Shown: piece after piece, positions 25,801-34,972 of the stretch | Numbering within the stretch: the stretch's first letter is position 1 | Layout: every line of letters begins with the position of its first letter | DNA from: an uncultured Stenotrophomonas sp. | Lineage (GTDB): Bacteria > Pseudomonadota > Gammaproteobacteria > Xanthomonadales > Xanthomonadaceae | DNA length: 64,000 nucleotides | Assembly (NCBI RefSeq): GCF_945952405.1 | Contig: NZ_CAMFIA010000013.1 | Span: 46,763 to 110,762 of the forward strand | Direction of reading: 5' to 3' | Notes under the pieces: generated by a model | The model's input: only the letters and a program-made list of their open reading frames with translations | Told to the model about the DNA's origin: nothing | Database searches by the model: none | Position numbers and translations under genes: made by a program

Positions 25801-25935
25801 CAGGAACGGCGCGGAGATGTCCGGCAGCGCCTCCAGCGGCAAGCGGAACGAGGCGATCAGGCCGATCACCACCAGCGACACGAAACACATGATGGTGGTG
25901 ACCGGGCGGCGGATGGAGAACTCGGCAACACTCAT
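22855..25935 (-). CDS. RND efflux permease, second of the pair
   Basis: A 1026-residue inner-membrane transporter of the RND superfamily with twelve membrane helices and two large periplasmic loops. The N-terminus is MSVAEFSIRRPVTTIMCFV. In the proton-relay helices it has GMLVDNAVVVVES (about residue 397), so Asp-Asn where AcrB has Asp407-Asp408, and VVVNNGIVMIEH (about residue 907), with Asn in place of Lys940. These variants occur in many RND proteins outside the AcrB core group. It is translated from an ATGA overlap with the first permease. One adaptor with two permeases resembles MdtABC, MuxABC and SmeIJK; which one, if any, is orthologous I cannot tell. Confidence 0.9.
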   Translation of the reverse strand: MSVAEFSIRRPVTTIMCFVSLVVIGLIASFRLPLEALPDISAPFLFVQIPYTGSTPEEVERTIIRPVEESLATMTGIKRMRSSATSEAALIFIEFSDWDRDIAIAASDARERIDAIRSDLPDDLQRYNVFKWSSSDQPVLKVRLASTADLTTAYDMLDREFKRRIERIPGVARVDITGAPPNEVEIAIDPNRLNAHGLSINELSERLRTLNFSISAGQIDDNGQRVRVQPVGEITDLQEMRDLVINAKGLRLGDIAEVRLKPARMNYGRRLDGNPAVGLDIFKERSANLVEVSRAALAEVEAIRAEASMRDVQIKVIDNQGKAVTSSLLELAEAGAVGLILSVTVLFFFLRHWPSTLMVTLAIPICFTITLGFMYFVGVTLNILTMMGLLLAVGMLVDNAVVVVESIYQERERMPGQPRLASIIGTRNVAIALSAGTLCHCIVFVPNLFGETNNISIFMAQIAITISVSLLASWLVAVSLIPMLSARMATPKLVHSQTGLIARLQRRYARLLDWSLRHRGWSLLGIVLVVLVSLVPMKLTKIDMFGGDGGKDIFIGYMWKGAYTYRQMSEEVARVENWIDQNRERLHVKQVYSWYSEQEGSSTVVTLDEKYAKDIKALQEELRKGLPKSARTDYFVGNQGGDGGGGGNQGVQVQLVGDSSSMLQEIGQEVVPLLAQRAELRDVRIDNGEKGGELKVRVDRERAAAFGFNAEQVASFVGLALRGAPMREFRRGDNEVPVWVRFAGAEQSSPEDLAGFSVRTGDGRSVPLLSLVTVDVGSSATQIGRTNRQTTLTIKANLAEKVTAPDGRKAIEAVLKPMNFPAGYGYTFDGGDYGNDNEAMQQMVFNLLIALVMIYVVMAAVFESLLFPAAIMSGVLFSIFGVFWLFWITGTSFGIMSFIGILVLMGVVVNNGIVMIEHINNLRRSGMGRTQALVEGSRERLRPIMMTMGTAILAMVPISLTNTQMFGNGPEYAPMARAIAGGLAFSTVVSLLFLPTIYAVLDDLRTAVTRLIRRARGLDALPATPA

Positions 25936-28900
25936 GCCGGTTCCTCCGTCGCCGCCGCGCTGCCTGCCACGCCCGGCTCGATCTCGCCGGCATGCTTGCG
26001 GCCACGCTCGCGGTAGTAGGCATCACCGCGGCGGTCCATCAGGTCGTACACCACCGGGATCACCAGCAGGGTCAGCAGGGTCGACACCAGCAGGCCGCCG
26101 ATCACGGTGATCGCCATCGGTGCGCGCACCTCGGCGCCCTCGCCCATCGCCACCGCCAGCGGCAGGAAGCCGAACAGCGTGCACAGCGTGGTCATGATGA
26201 TCGGGCGCAGGCGCGAGCGTGCACCTTCCACCAGCGCCTCGTGCTTGGCCACCCCGGCCTCGCGCAGCTGGTTAACCTTGTCGATCAGGATGATCGCGTT
26301 CTTGGTGACCAGGCCGACCAGCAGGATCAGGCCGATGAACACCACCACCGAAATGGGCTTTCCGGTCAGCATCAGCGCCAGGATCGCGCCCACCAGTGCC
26401 AGCGGGATGGTGAACAGGATCACGAACGGATGCAGCAGCGATTCGAACTGCGAGGCCATCACCAGGTAGACCAGGAAGATCGCCAGGCCGAAGGCGAAGA
26501 TCAGCGACTTCGCCGCCTGCGCCAGCTCCTCGCCCTGGCCACCGATGTGCAGCCCAACGCCGGCGCCCAGCGGCTGCTCGGCCACCATCTGCTGCACTTC
26601 GCGCATGGCCGCGCCGAGGTCGATGTCGCGCAGGTTGGCCGACACCACCGCAACCCGGGTCTGGTCGGCACGGTGGATCTCGCTCGGCCCGGTAGTGGCC
26701 ACCACGTCGGCCACCGCGTCCAGGGTCACCCGGCGGGTGCTGCCCGGATTGACGATCAGCCGGCGGATGCTTTCCACGCTGGCGCGGTCGCCCTCCTGCG
26801 CACGCACCAGCACGTCGATCTTGCGGTCGCGGAAGCTGTAGCGGGTGGCCACATCGCCGCGCACCTTCTTCACCACCACGTCGGCGATCTGGCGGGTGGT
26901 CAGGCCCAGCGCACCGGCACGCTCCTGGTCGAAGCGGATCTGGATTTCCGGGAAGCCCTCTTCCACGGTCGACTTCACATCGGCGTAGTGCGCGTTGCCA
27001 CGCAGCATCGCCGCCAGGCGCTGCCCGGCCACTTCCAGGGTTGCCATGTCCTGCCCGCGCAGCTCGATTTCCAGCGGCGTGGAGAAGCTGAACAAGGCCG
27101 GCCGCGCAAAGTCGACCTGGGCGCCCGGATGCTGCGCCATGCTGTCGCGCAGGCGCTCGGTGATCTCGGCCTCGGTGCGTGCATTGCCACCGCCTTCCAT
27201 CACCACGGTCAGCTTGCCGATGTTCTCGCCGCTTTCGGTGGGGCTGGCGTCCAGCCGGGTGCCACTGCCGCTGACGCCGTACAGCGACGCCACGCCCTCA
27301 CCGTTGCCATGTGCCAGCTGCAGTTCGCGCACCAGCGCATCGGTCTGCTTCAGCGGCGTGCCGGCCGGCAGCTTCACCGTCATCTCGAAGCGGTCCTGTG
27401 CCAGTTGCGGGATCAGGTCCGCACCCAGCATCGGCACCAGTGCCATGGTCGCCACGAAGATGATCGCCGCCACGCCCAGCACCTTGCCCGGATGCGCCAG
27501 CGCGCTTGGCAGCAGGCGCAGGTAGCCGCGCTCGGCGCCGGCGTAGGGCTTCATCGCCAGGTCGCTGGCCTTGCGCATCACCGGACCGATCACCGCCACC
27601 AGGCCGCGCCATGCCCGCACGATCAGCCAGGCCAGCGCATAGAAGCCCCAGCGCGTGATCGCGACGACGCCACGGCGACCCAGCGCGACCGGCTTCTGCC
27701 AACGGTTCTGCGGCCGCCACGGCTGATTCGGCGCCTCTTCCGGGAACGCCAATGGCGGCCGCCCTTTCAGCGAGCTGAGCATCGGAATCAGCGTCATCGA
27801 CACCAGCAGCGAGATCGCGATGGCGATCGCCACGGTCAGCGCCTGGTCGCGGAACAGCTGGCCGGCGATGCCGTCAACGAAGACCAGCGGCAGGAACACG
27901 GCGATGGTGGTCAAGGTCGAAGCGACCACCGCCATGCTCACTTCGCGGGTACCGGCGATGGCCGCCTGCAGGATGCCCAGGCCACGTTCGCGGGCCTTGG
28001 CGATGCTTTCCAGCACCACGATCGAATCATCCACCACCAGGCCGGTGGCGAGCGCCAGCCCGCCCAGCGACATCACGTTCAGGCTGAGGCCGAGCTGGCC
28101 CATGAAGAAGAACGTGGCGATGATCGAGACCGGCAGCGACAGGCTGATCACGAACGTGCTCCAGCCGTCACGCAGGAACAGGAAGATGATCAGGATCGCC
28201 AGCAGGCCGCCGATCACCGCATCCTTCTTGACGTCGGCGATGGCGTGCTCGATGAAGCGCGACTGGTCCTCGATGGTGGTCATCTCGACGTCGGACGGGA
28301 AGGTGCCCTTGATCTGCTCCAGGCGCTTGCGCAGCGCCTCGGCGGTGGACACGGTGTTGGCATCGCCTTCCTTGTAGATCGCCAGCTCGACCGACTCCTT
28401 GCCCCCCAGGCGGATCACCGCTTCGCGCTCCTTGTAGCCCTGGCGCACGGTCGCCACGTCCTTCAGCCGCACCGGCACGCCGTTGGCAACCACGCTGGAG
28501 CCCCCCGCGGACGATGCACTCTGCGCCGCCGAGGCGGCCGCGATGGCTGCCGCCGAACCGGTCGACGCGGCGATGTTGAACATCTGCTGCAGTGCCGAAT
28601 CGGCAGCGCTGCCGTTGGAGGCCTGGGTGGTGACCAGCAGGTTTCGGATCTCCTCCAGATCGGCGAACTGGTTGACGGTACGCACCAGGAAGCGCTGCGA
28701 ACCTTCCTCCAGGCGGCCGCCGGAGATGTTGATGTTCTCGTCCTTCAGGCGCTTGATGACGGTGTCGATCGGCAGGTTCAGCTGCGCCAGCTTCTGCTGG
28801 TCGATGTCGACCTGGATCTCGTCTTCCAGGCCGCCGCCGACCTTGACCGCAGCCACGCCGGTGACAGGCTCCAGCTTCTTCTTCAGGTCTTCATCGGCAT

Positions 28901-29453
28901 AGCGGCGCAGACCGGTCAGCTCGCGGATCGCATCGGCATCGCTGGCCGGCGCGGTCTTGGCCGACAGCACCAGGCGCATGATCGGCTCGGTGGACGGATT
29001 GAAGCGCAGCAGCACCGGAGCCTTGGCTTCCAGTGGCAGGTTCAACGCTTCCATCTTGTCGCGCACTTCCAGGCTGGCCTGGTCCATGTTGGTGCCCCAG
29101 GCGAACTCCAGCACCACGTCGCTCTGGCCGGTGCGCGAAACCGACTTCAGCTTGCGCAGGTTCTTGACCACGCCAACCGCTTCCTCGACCGGCTGGGTGA
29201 CCAGGGTTTCGATTTCGGTCGGCGCCGCACCGGTGTACTCGGTGCGTACGGTCAGGGTCGGGTAGCTCAGGTCGGGCAGCAGGTTGACCTTGAGGTTGCC
29301 CAACGCGATCAGGCCGAACAGCAGCAGGGTGACCGTGCACATCGCAATGGTCACGCGGCGGCGGGTGGCGAATTCCACCAGGCCGCCGCGCATGCCGGCG
29401 GCGGCGCCGTCGCTCGCCGGCGAGGCACCGTGGTCGTGGCCCGGGGCGGTCAT
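25932..29453 (-). CDS. RND efflux permease, first of the pair
   Basis: A 1173-residue RND transporter, about 130 residues longer than AcrB. Its proton-relay residues are complete: GLVVDDSIVVLES (about residue 470) and LVTKNAIILIDK (about residue 1050). Two extra segments explain the length: an Ala/Ser-rich stretch around residues 285-320 in the first periplasmic loop (ASTGSAAAIAAASAAQSA), and a long basic cytoplasmic loop between helices 6 and 7 (about 560-640). The start at 29453 overlaps the adaptor stop (ATGA) and the stop overlaps the next permease start, so the three are tightly coupled. No outer-membrane channel gene is nearby; a TolC homologue elsewhere is presumed. Confidence 0.92.
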   Translation of the reverse strand: MTAPGHDHGASPASDGAAAGMRGGLVEFATRRRVTIAMCTVTLLLFGLIALGNLKVNLLPDLSYPTLTVRTEYTGAAPTEIETLVTQPVEEAVGVVKNLRKLKSVSRTGQSDVVLEFAWGTNMDQASLEVRDKMEALNLPLEAKAPVLLRFNPSTEPIMRLVLSAKTAPASDADAIRELTGLRRYADEDLKKKLEPVTGVAAVKVGGGLEDEIQVDIDQQKLAQLNLPIDTVIKRLKDENINISGGRLEEGSQRFLVRTVNQFADLEEIRNLLVTTQASNGSAADSALQQMFNIAASTGSAAAIAAASAAQSASSAGGSSVVANGVPVRLKDVATVRQGYKEREAVIRLGGKESVELAIYKEGDANTVSTAEALRKRLEQIKGTFPSDVEMTTIEDQSRFIEHAIADVKKDAVIGGLLAILIIFLFLRDGWSTFVISLSLPVSIIATFFFMGQLGLSLNVMSLGGLALATGLVVDDSIVVLESIAKARERGLGILQAAIAGTREVSMAVVASTLTTIAVFLPLVFVDGIAGQLFRDQALTVAIAIAISLLVSMTLIPMLSSLKGRPPLAFPEEAPNQPWRPQNRWQKPVALGRRGVVAITRWGFYALAWLIVRAWRGLVAVIGPVMRKASDLAMKPYAGAERGYLRLLPSALAHPGKVLGVAAIIFVATMALVPMLGADLIPQLAQDRFEMTVKLPAGTPLKQTDALVRELQLAHGNGEGVASLYGVSGSGTRLDASPTESGENIGKLTVVMEGGGNARTEAEITERLRDSMAQHPGAQVDFARPALFSFSTPLEIELRGQDMATLEVAGQRLAAMLRGNAHYADVKSTVEEGFPEIQIRFDQERAGALGLTTRQIADVVVKKVRGDVATRYSFRDRKIDVLVRAQEGDRASVESIRRLIVNPGSTRRVTLDAVADVVATTGPSEIHRADQTRVAVVSANLRDIDLGAAMREVQQMVAEQPLGAGVGLHIGGQGEELAQAAKSLIFAFGLAIFLVYLVMASQFESLLHPFVILFTIPLALVGAILALMLTGKPISVVVFIGLILLVGLVTKNAIILIDKVNQLREAGVAKHEALVEGARSRLRPIIMTTLCTLFGFLPLAVAMGEGAEVRAPMAITVIGGLLVSTLLTLLVIPVVYDLMDRRGDAYYRERGRKHAGEIEPGVAGSAAATEEPA

Positions 29454-30601
29454 TGCTTGCTCCCGGCCTTGTCTGCCGGCTTGGCGGCCGCTGCGACCGT
29501 CTTCGCCTTGGCCTTGGGATCGGCGATCACCTGCACCGCGGTGCCGTCACGCAGGGCGACCTTGCCGGCGGTGACCACCTGATCACCGGCCGCCAGGCCA
29601 TCACGGATCTCCACCCACGGGCCCTCGGCGTAACCCAGCTTGACCGGAACGCGTGCGACCTTGCCTTCGCGCACCCGGAACACCGCCGGCTCACCGTCGT
29701 CGAGCAGCGCCAGGCGCGGCACCACGAGCGCATCGGCACGCTGGTCGTAATCGATGCGGATGCGGCCGAACATGCCGGGCTGCAGCGCGTGCGCGGCGCC
29801 GTCGAAGGCACTAACCACGCGAAACGTGCCACTGCCCGAATCCACCACCGGCGCGATTCGATCAACGCTGCCGGTGAAGCTCTGGCCCGGCAGCGCGTCG
29901 GCAGCCAGCGTCACCGGCTGGCCGGCACGCAGGGTGGCCAGCTCGCGCTCGGGCACATTGAGGGTGGCTTCCAGGCGCGAGTTGTCGACGATGCGGAAGA
30001 TCGGCGTGTTGATCTGCACGAAGTTGCCGGTCTTGATCGAGCGCGTGGCGATCACGCCGGAGATCGGCGCCACCACCGTGGTGTAGGACAGTTCCAGCGT
30101 CGCCAGCCGGTACTGCGCGCGGACGTTTTCCAGGTCGTAGCGCAGCTGGTCGACATCGGCGGCACTGACCATCTGCTGGCCGACCAGTTTCTGCGCACGC
30201 TGGTAGTTGTTTTCCAGCTTGCGCATCTGCGCTTCGCTCTGCGCCACGGCCAGGCGCGCGCGGTCCGGATCCAGCCGCACCAGCGGCTGGCCGGCGCTCA
30301 CCCGCTGGCCTTCCTCGACCAGCACCGCCAGCGCCACCCCGGAGGTCTTGGCCACCACCTGCGATTCGGCGCGCGGTTCCAGCGCGGCGGTGCCGGTGTA
30401 GCTCGCTGCGACCGCGCGATGGCTGGCCACCGCTACTTCGACCGGGACCGCGTCGACCTTCTTCTCCTCCTTGGTTTCGGCGGCCTTGGCTTCGGAATTG
30501 GGCCCTGCGGCGCAACCGCCCAGCAGCAGGGAGGTGGAGATCAGCAGTGCGGCAGCGCAGATTCCGCTGCGACGGCCGGACAGGAAGGTTGGGTGCGACA
30601 T
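29450..30601 (-). CDS. RND efflux periplasmic adaptor lipoprotein
   Basis: A 383-residue membrane-fusion protein. Signal peptide with lipobox LGGC (Cys30 or near), a charged Glu/Lys-rich linker, a biotinyl-lipoyl half-motif (LVEEGQRVSAGQPLVRLDP), an alpha-hairpin (QSEAQMRKLENNYQRAQKL onward), the second lipoyl half (VVAPISGVIATRSIKTGNFV) and a beta-barrel. It would connect the two permeases to an outer-membrane channel. I chose the ATG at 30601 because it starts a normal signal peptide (MSHPTFLSG) and has AGGGA upstream. No regulator gene is adjacent; the cytochrome genes diverge. Confidence 0.92.
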   Translation of the reverse strand: MSHPTFLSGRRSGICAAALLISTSLLLGGCAAGPNSEAKAAETKEEKKVDAVPVEVAVASHRAVAASYTGTAALEPRAESQVVAKTSGVALAVLVEEGQRVSAGQPLVRLDPDRARLAVAQSEAQMRKLENNYQRAQKLVGQQMVSAADVDQLRYDLENVRAQYRLATLELSYTTVVAPISGVIATRSIKTGNFVQINTPIFRIVDNSRLEATLNVPERELATLRAGQPVTLAADALPGQSFTGSVDRIAPVVDSGSGTFRVVSAFDGAAHALQPGMFGRIRIDYDQRADALVVPRLALLDDGEPAVFRVREGKVARVPVKLGYAEGPWVEIRDGLAAGDQVVTAGKVALRDGTAVQVIADPKAKAKTVAAAAKPADKAGSKQ

Positions 30602-30742
30602 CGTCAGGTCCCTGGAGGATGCGTGGACAGGTGTGGTAGCAAAGTAATGCACCACTTCACGGCCACACCATATCCCAAAGGTCATGGTGCCTTCACGCCG
30701 CTGGTCGGCGGCCCCCCATTTCAGCTAGATGAAACCTGAGGC

Positions 30743-30748
30743 TATACT
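30743..30748 (+). promoter_or_regulatory. Candidate -10 box for the cytochrome operon
   Basis: TATACT, five of six consensus bases, 59 bases before the first cytochrome start. The -35 region (TTCAGC at 30720-30725) is weak, which may mean activator dependence. Confidence 0.45.
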
Positions 30749-30750
30749 CG

Positions 30751-30780
30751 GGTCGTTCCGTACCCCACGCCGGAACGACC
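30751..30780. promoter_or_regulatory. Perfect 10-base inverted repeat at the cytochrome transcript start
   Basis: GGTCGTTCCG, ten-base spacer, CGGAACGACC. It begins two bases after the candidate -10 box, so it overlaps the expected transcript start. It could be an operator or a 5'-end hairpin of the mRNA. Confidence 0.55.
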
Positions 30781-30806
30781 AGACCCGAATCCCCGGAAAC
30801 GACACC

Positions 30807-31190
30807 ATGCGCCCGCAGCCGCTCGCCGCTTGTCTCGCTCTGGCCGTCCTCCTGCCCCTTGGGGCCGCCGCACAGCCCGCTCCTGCTCCTGCCACACCCG
30901 CCCCGGCCCCCCCGGCCGCGCCGGCGCCGGCCGCCCCGACCGGCAACTTCGACAATGGCCGTGTCCTGGCCTACACCTGCCAGGGTTGCCATGGCATCAC
31001 CGGCTACAAGAACGCCTACCCCAGCTACCGGGTGCCGAAGATCGGCGGCCAGACCCAGCAGTACCTGGCCCAGGCCCTGACCGAGTACCGCCAGGGCAAG
31101 CGTCGGCATCCGACGATGCAGGCGCAATCGATGAGTTTCAGCGAACAGGAGATCGCCGATCTCGCTGTTTACCTGTCCACCGTCAAGTAA
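30807..31190 (+). CDS. Monohaem c-type cytochrome, exported
   Basis: A 127-residue class I cytochrome c. After a signal peptide (ACLALAVLLPLGAAAQ) there is a Pro/Ala-rich linker of about 20 residues ([20 protein letters not shown]), the haem motif CQGCH and a distal Met in HPTMQAQSM. It resembles single domains of cytochrome c4 or c5, small periplasmic electron carriers to terminal oxidases. The ATG at 30807 is the first before the signal peptide; the frame opens at 30729 without support. The second cytochrome follows after nine bases. Confidence 0.9.
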   Translation: MRPQPLAACLALAVLLPLGAAAQPAPAPATPAPAPPAAPAPAAPTGNFDNGRVLAYTCQGCHGITGYKNAYPSYRVPKIGGQTQQYLAQALTEYRQGKRRHPTMQAQSMSFSEQEIADLAVYLSTVK

Positions 31191-31199
31191 GGCCCGCCC

Positions 31200-31661
31200 A
31201 TGTCGAAAGCCGCGCATCCGATGCGTCATGCCATCGCCCTGTCCGTTGCCCTGCTGCTGGCGGCCTGTTCACAGTCGCAGGTGGAGAACAGCGAGAAATC
31301 CGCCGCCGACCCGGGCCATGCCAGCGGCGAACACGGTTCTTCGTCGTCCGCCGGCCTGCCTGCGGGTCGCGAAGCCGCCGGTGAAGCCCGCGCCAAGGTG
31401 AAGGGCAAGGCCACCAACCAGAGCTGCATCGACTGCCACGGGGCCGACGGCAACGCGCCGATCGATCCCACCTATCCGAAGCTGGGTGGTCAGTACGGTG
31501 ACTACCTGGCGCACGCGCTGCAGGCCTACCGTGCCGGTGACCGCCAGCATGCGCTGATGACGCCGCAGGCGAAGGACCTGAGCGACCAGGACATCGCTGA
31601 CCTGGCGGCGTATTTCGGCAGCCGGCCGAGCCAGCTGCGGGATCTGCACGGGGTCAAATGA
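31200..31661 (+). CDS. Monohaem c-type cytochrome, lipoprotein
   Basis: A 153-residue protein with a lipoprotein signal (lipobox LAAC at residues 20-23), a Ser/Gly-rich linker, the haem-binding CIDCH and an axial-Met candidate in HALMTPQAKDLSDQDI. The haem domain is similar to that of the preceding gene, suggesting an old duplication that gave one soluble and one membrane-tethered carrier. A nine-base gap links the two in one operon. The redox partners are not encoded here. Confidence 0.9.
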   Translation: MSKAAHPMRHAIALSVALLLAACSQSQVENSEKSAADPGHASGEHGSSSSAGLPAGREAAGEARAKVKGKATNQSCIDCHGADGNAPIDPTYPKLGGQYGDYLAHALQAYRAGDRQHALMTPQAKDLSDQDIADLAAYFGSRPSQLRDLHGVK

Positions 31662-31690
31662 CCGCTGCGCCCTCGCGGGCGCGGAACCCA

Positions 31691-31813
31691 CCTGGGTGGG
31701 TACCAATCGTTGGTGATGGGTGCAGACCGCTGGTGATGGGTGCGGACCGTTGGTGGTGGGTGCGGACCGTTGGTCCGCACTGATGGCGCTATCCACGCAT
31801 GGCGTGGATCTAC
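31691..31813. repeat. 20-base tandem repeat followed by a GTAG palindrome
   Basis: Three clear 20-base units beginning TGGTGATGGGTGC (31711-31730, 31731-31750, 31751-31770), flanked by a degenerate unit before and a half unit that closes a hairpin after (GCGGACC/GGTCCGC). Next comes the 23-base palindrome at 31791-31813 in reverse orientation. This fills the space between the convergent cytochrome and uup genes. Confidence 0.75.
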
Positions 31814-31835
31814 CAAGTCCACCACCGGCAGACGC

Positions 31836-33719
<1,884 letters not shown>

Positions 33720-33767
33720 CCGGCTATTGTACGGGTTGGGGGCGTCGACCGGGTTGCACCCGGCACC

Positions 33768-33956
33768 CGCAGAGGCCACTGCTGCAGCCGAAGCAACCGC
33801 CAAAGCCGGTTTCCTGCGGAATGGCAGGGCGGGTCCGGCAGACTTCGGCGATCTGTCGGAACGGCATTCTGCCCGGGTCGGCATCAACCTTGGCCGACAG
33901 GGTGGATCCACGCCAAGGCATCGACCTTGGCCGGTAGATCCACGCCATGCGTGGAT
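33768..33956. repeat. Composite intergenic repeat cluster
   Basis: Contains, in order, a CGCAGAGGCCA segment (near 33775, shared with 39299 and 49332), a 27-base block 33848-33874 identical to 49492-49518 (starts GCGATCTGTCGGAACGG), a CAACCTTGGCCGAC palindromic part, and the 23-base GTAG palindrome at 33934-33956. The same order recurs at 49.3-49.6 kb. Confidence 0.7.
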
Positions 33957-33994
33957 GAGTGTCGATGAATGGAATCGACGGGGAATCAGATGGC

Positions 33995-34870
33995 TTACCC
34001 CACCTCCCCCAGCAGCGCCTGCAGGCCCGGCAACCACTGCTTGCCGGGGTGGCGTACCAGCCACAGGGTGCGCTGCAGGGCCGGAAGCGGTGTTTCAAGC
34101 ACGCGCAGGCGGCCCAGTGCCAGCGGTTCCTGCAGGGCGTGGCGGGACAGGCAAGCCAGGCCAAGTCCGGCGATGGCGGCCTGCTTGATCGCTTCGGTAT
34201 TGCCCAGCTGCAGGGTCTGTGCGAAGCCGCGCAGGTGCGGCAGCAGCGCCTGCTCGACGGCCTCGCGGGTACCCGATCCGGGTTCGCGCAGCAGCCAGCG
34301 GGCGGCGCGCAGCTGATCCAGCGACCAGCGCGACGGCGCGTCTGCCGCCGCCACGATCACCAGCGGATCCTGTTGCCAGGCCGTCACCTGCAGGCCGCGT
34401 TCGTGACACGGCCCTTCGATCAGGCCGGCGTCGACGTCCAGCCGCTGCACGGCGGCGACCACGCCGGCACTGTTGTCGATGCGCAGGTCGACCTCGGCCT
34501 GCGGCGCCTGCCGCAGCAGCTCGGCGATGCGTGGCGGCAGCAGGTAATTGCCGATGGTGGTACTGGCGGCCAGCACCAGCCGCAGCGGCGCGCCCTGCGA
34601 CGGGTCGCCGCCGGCGGCCAGCTGCCGCTCCAGGTCGGCAGCATTGACCAGCAGCGTGCGGGCGGGCTCCAGCAACGCGCGGCCATGTCCGTTCAGGGCC
34701 AGGCGACGGCCGATGCGATCGAACAACGGGGTGCCGAAGTGCGCCTCCAGCTCCTGCAGGGCGGCACTGCTGGCCGACTGCGAGAGCGCGATGGCCTGGC
34801 CCGCAGCGGTGGTGCTGCCGTGGTCGGCGATGGCGACGAAGACCTGCAGCTGGCGCAGGGTCAGGCGCAT
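33995..34870 (-). CDS. LysR-family regulator, YeiE-like
   Basis: A 291-residue LysR-type regulator. The winged HTH lies at residues 5-65 (LRQLQVFVAIADHGSTTAAG, SQSASSAALQELEAHFG) and the substrate-binding domain follows from residue 95 (LRLVLAASTTIGNYLLPPRI). It is divergent from yeiH, the arrangement of yeiE-yeiH in enterobacteria, where YeiE has been linked to the response to sulfite. The 102-base spacer probably carries its operator. Confidence 0.85.
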   Translation of the reverse strand: MRLTLRQLQVFVAIADHGSTTAAGQAIALSQSASSAALQELEAHFGTPLFDRIGRRLALNGHGRALLEPARTLLVNAADLERQLAAGGDPSQGAPLRLVLAASTTIGNYLLPPRIAELLRQAPQAEVDLRIDNSAGVVAAVQRLDVDAGLIEGPCHERGLQVTAWQQDPLVIVAAADAPSRWSLDQLRAARWLLREPGSGTREAVEQALLPHLRGFAQTLQLGNTEAIKQAAIAGLGLACLSRHALQEPLALGRLRVLETPLPALQRTLWLVRHPGKQWLPGLQALLGEVG

Positions 34871-34883
34871 GGCGCTTACCTTC

Positions 34884-34912
34884 TTGACAGGTAGGTTTCA
34901 CCCATTTTATTC
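34884..34912 (+). promoter_or_regulatory. Candidate yeiH promoter
   Basis: A consensus -35 TTGACA (34884-34889) with a weak -10 (TTTATT or TTATTC, 34906-34912), 61 bases before yeiH, in an A/T-rich patch between divergent genes as expected for a LysR-activated promoter. Confidence 0.4.
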
Positions 34913-34972
34913 GTTTTACAGGTCACTCGCACAGGCGCACGCTGTCCGGGTCATCCCAGCCCCACCCTTGCC

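Noticed and set aside
25992-29582. 1196-residue open frame opposite the first RND permease (and 864 residues opposite the second, 23182-25776)
   Set aside because: Same cause; the reverse frames of GC-rich membrane genes stay open. The protein is mostly His, Gln and Arg repeats.
31711-31780. Tandem units as a CRISPR array
   Set aside because: Units are contiguous with no spacers and no cas genes are near.
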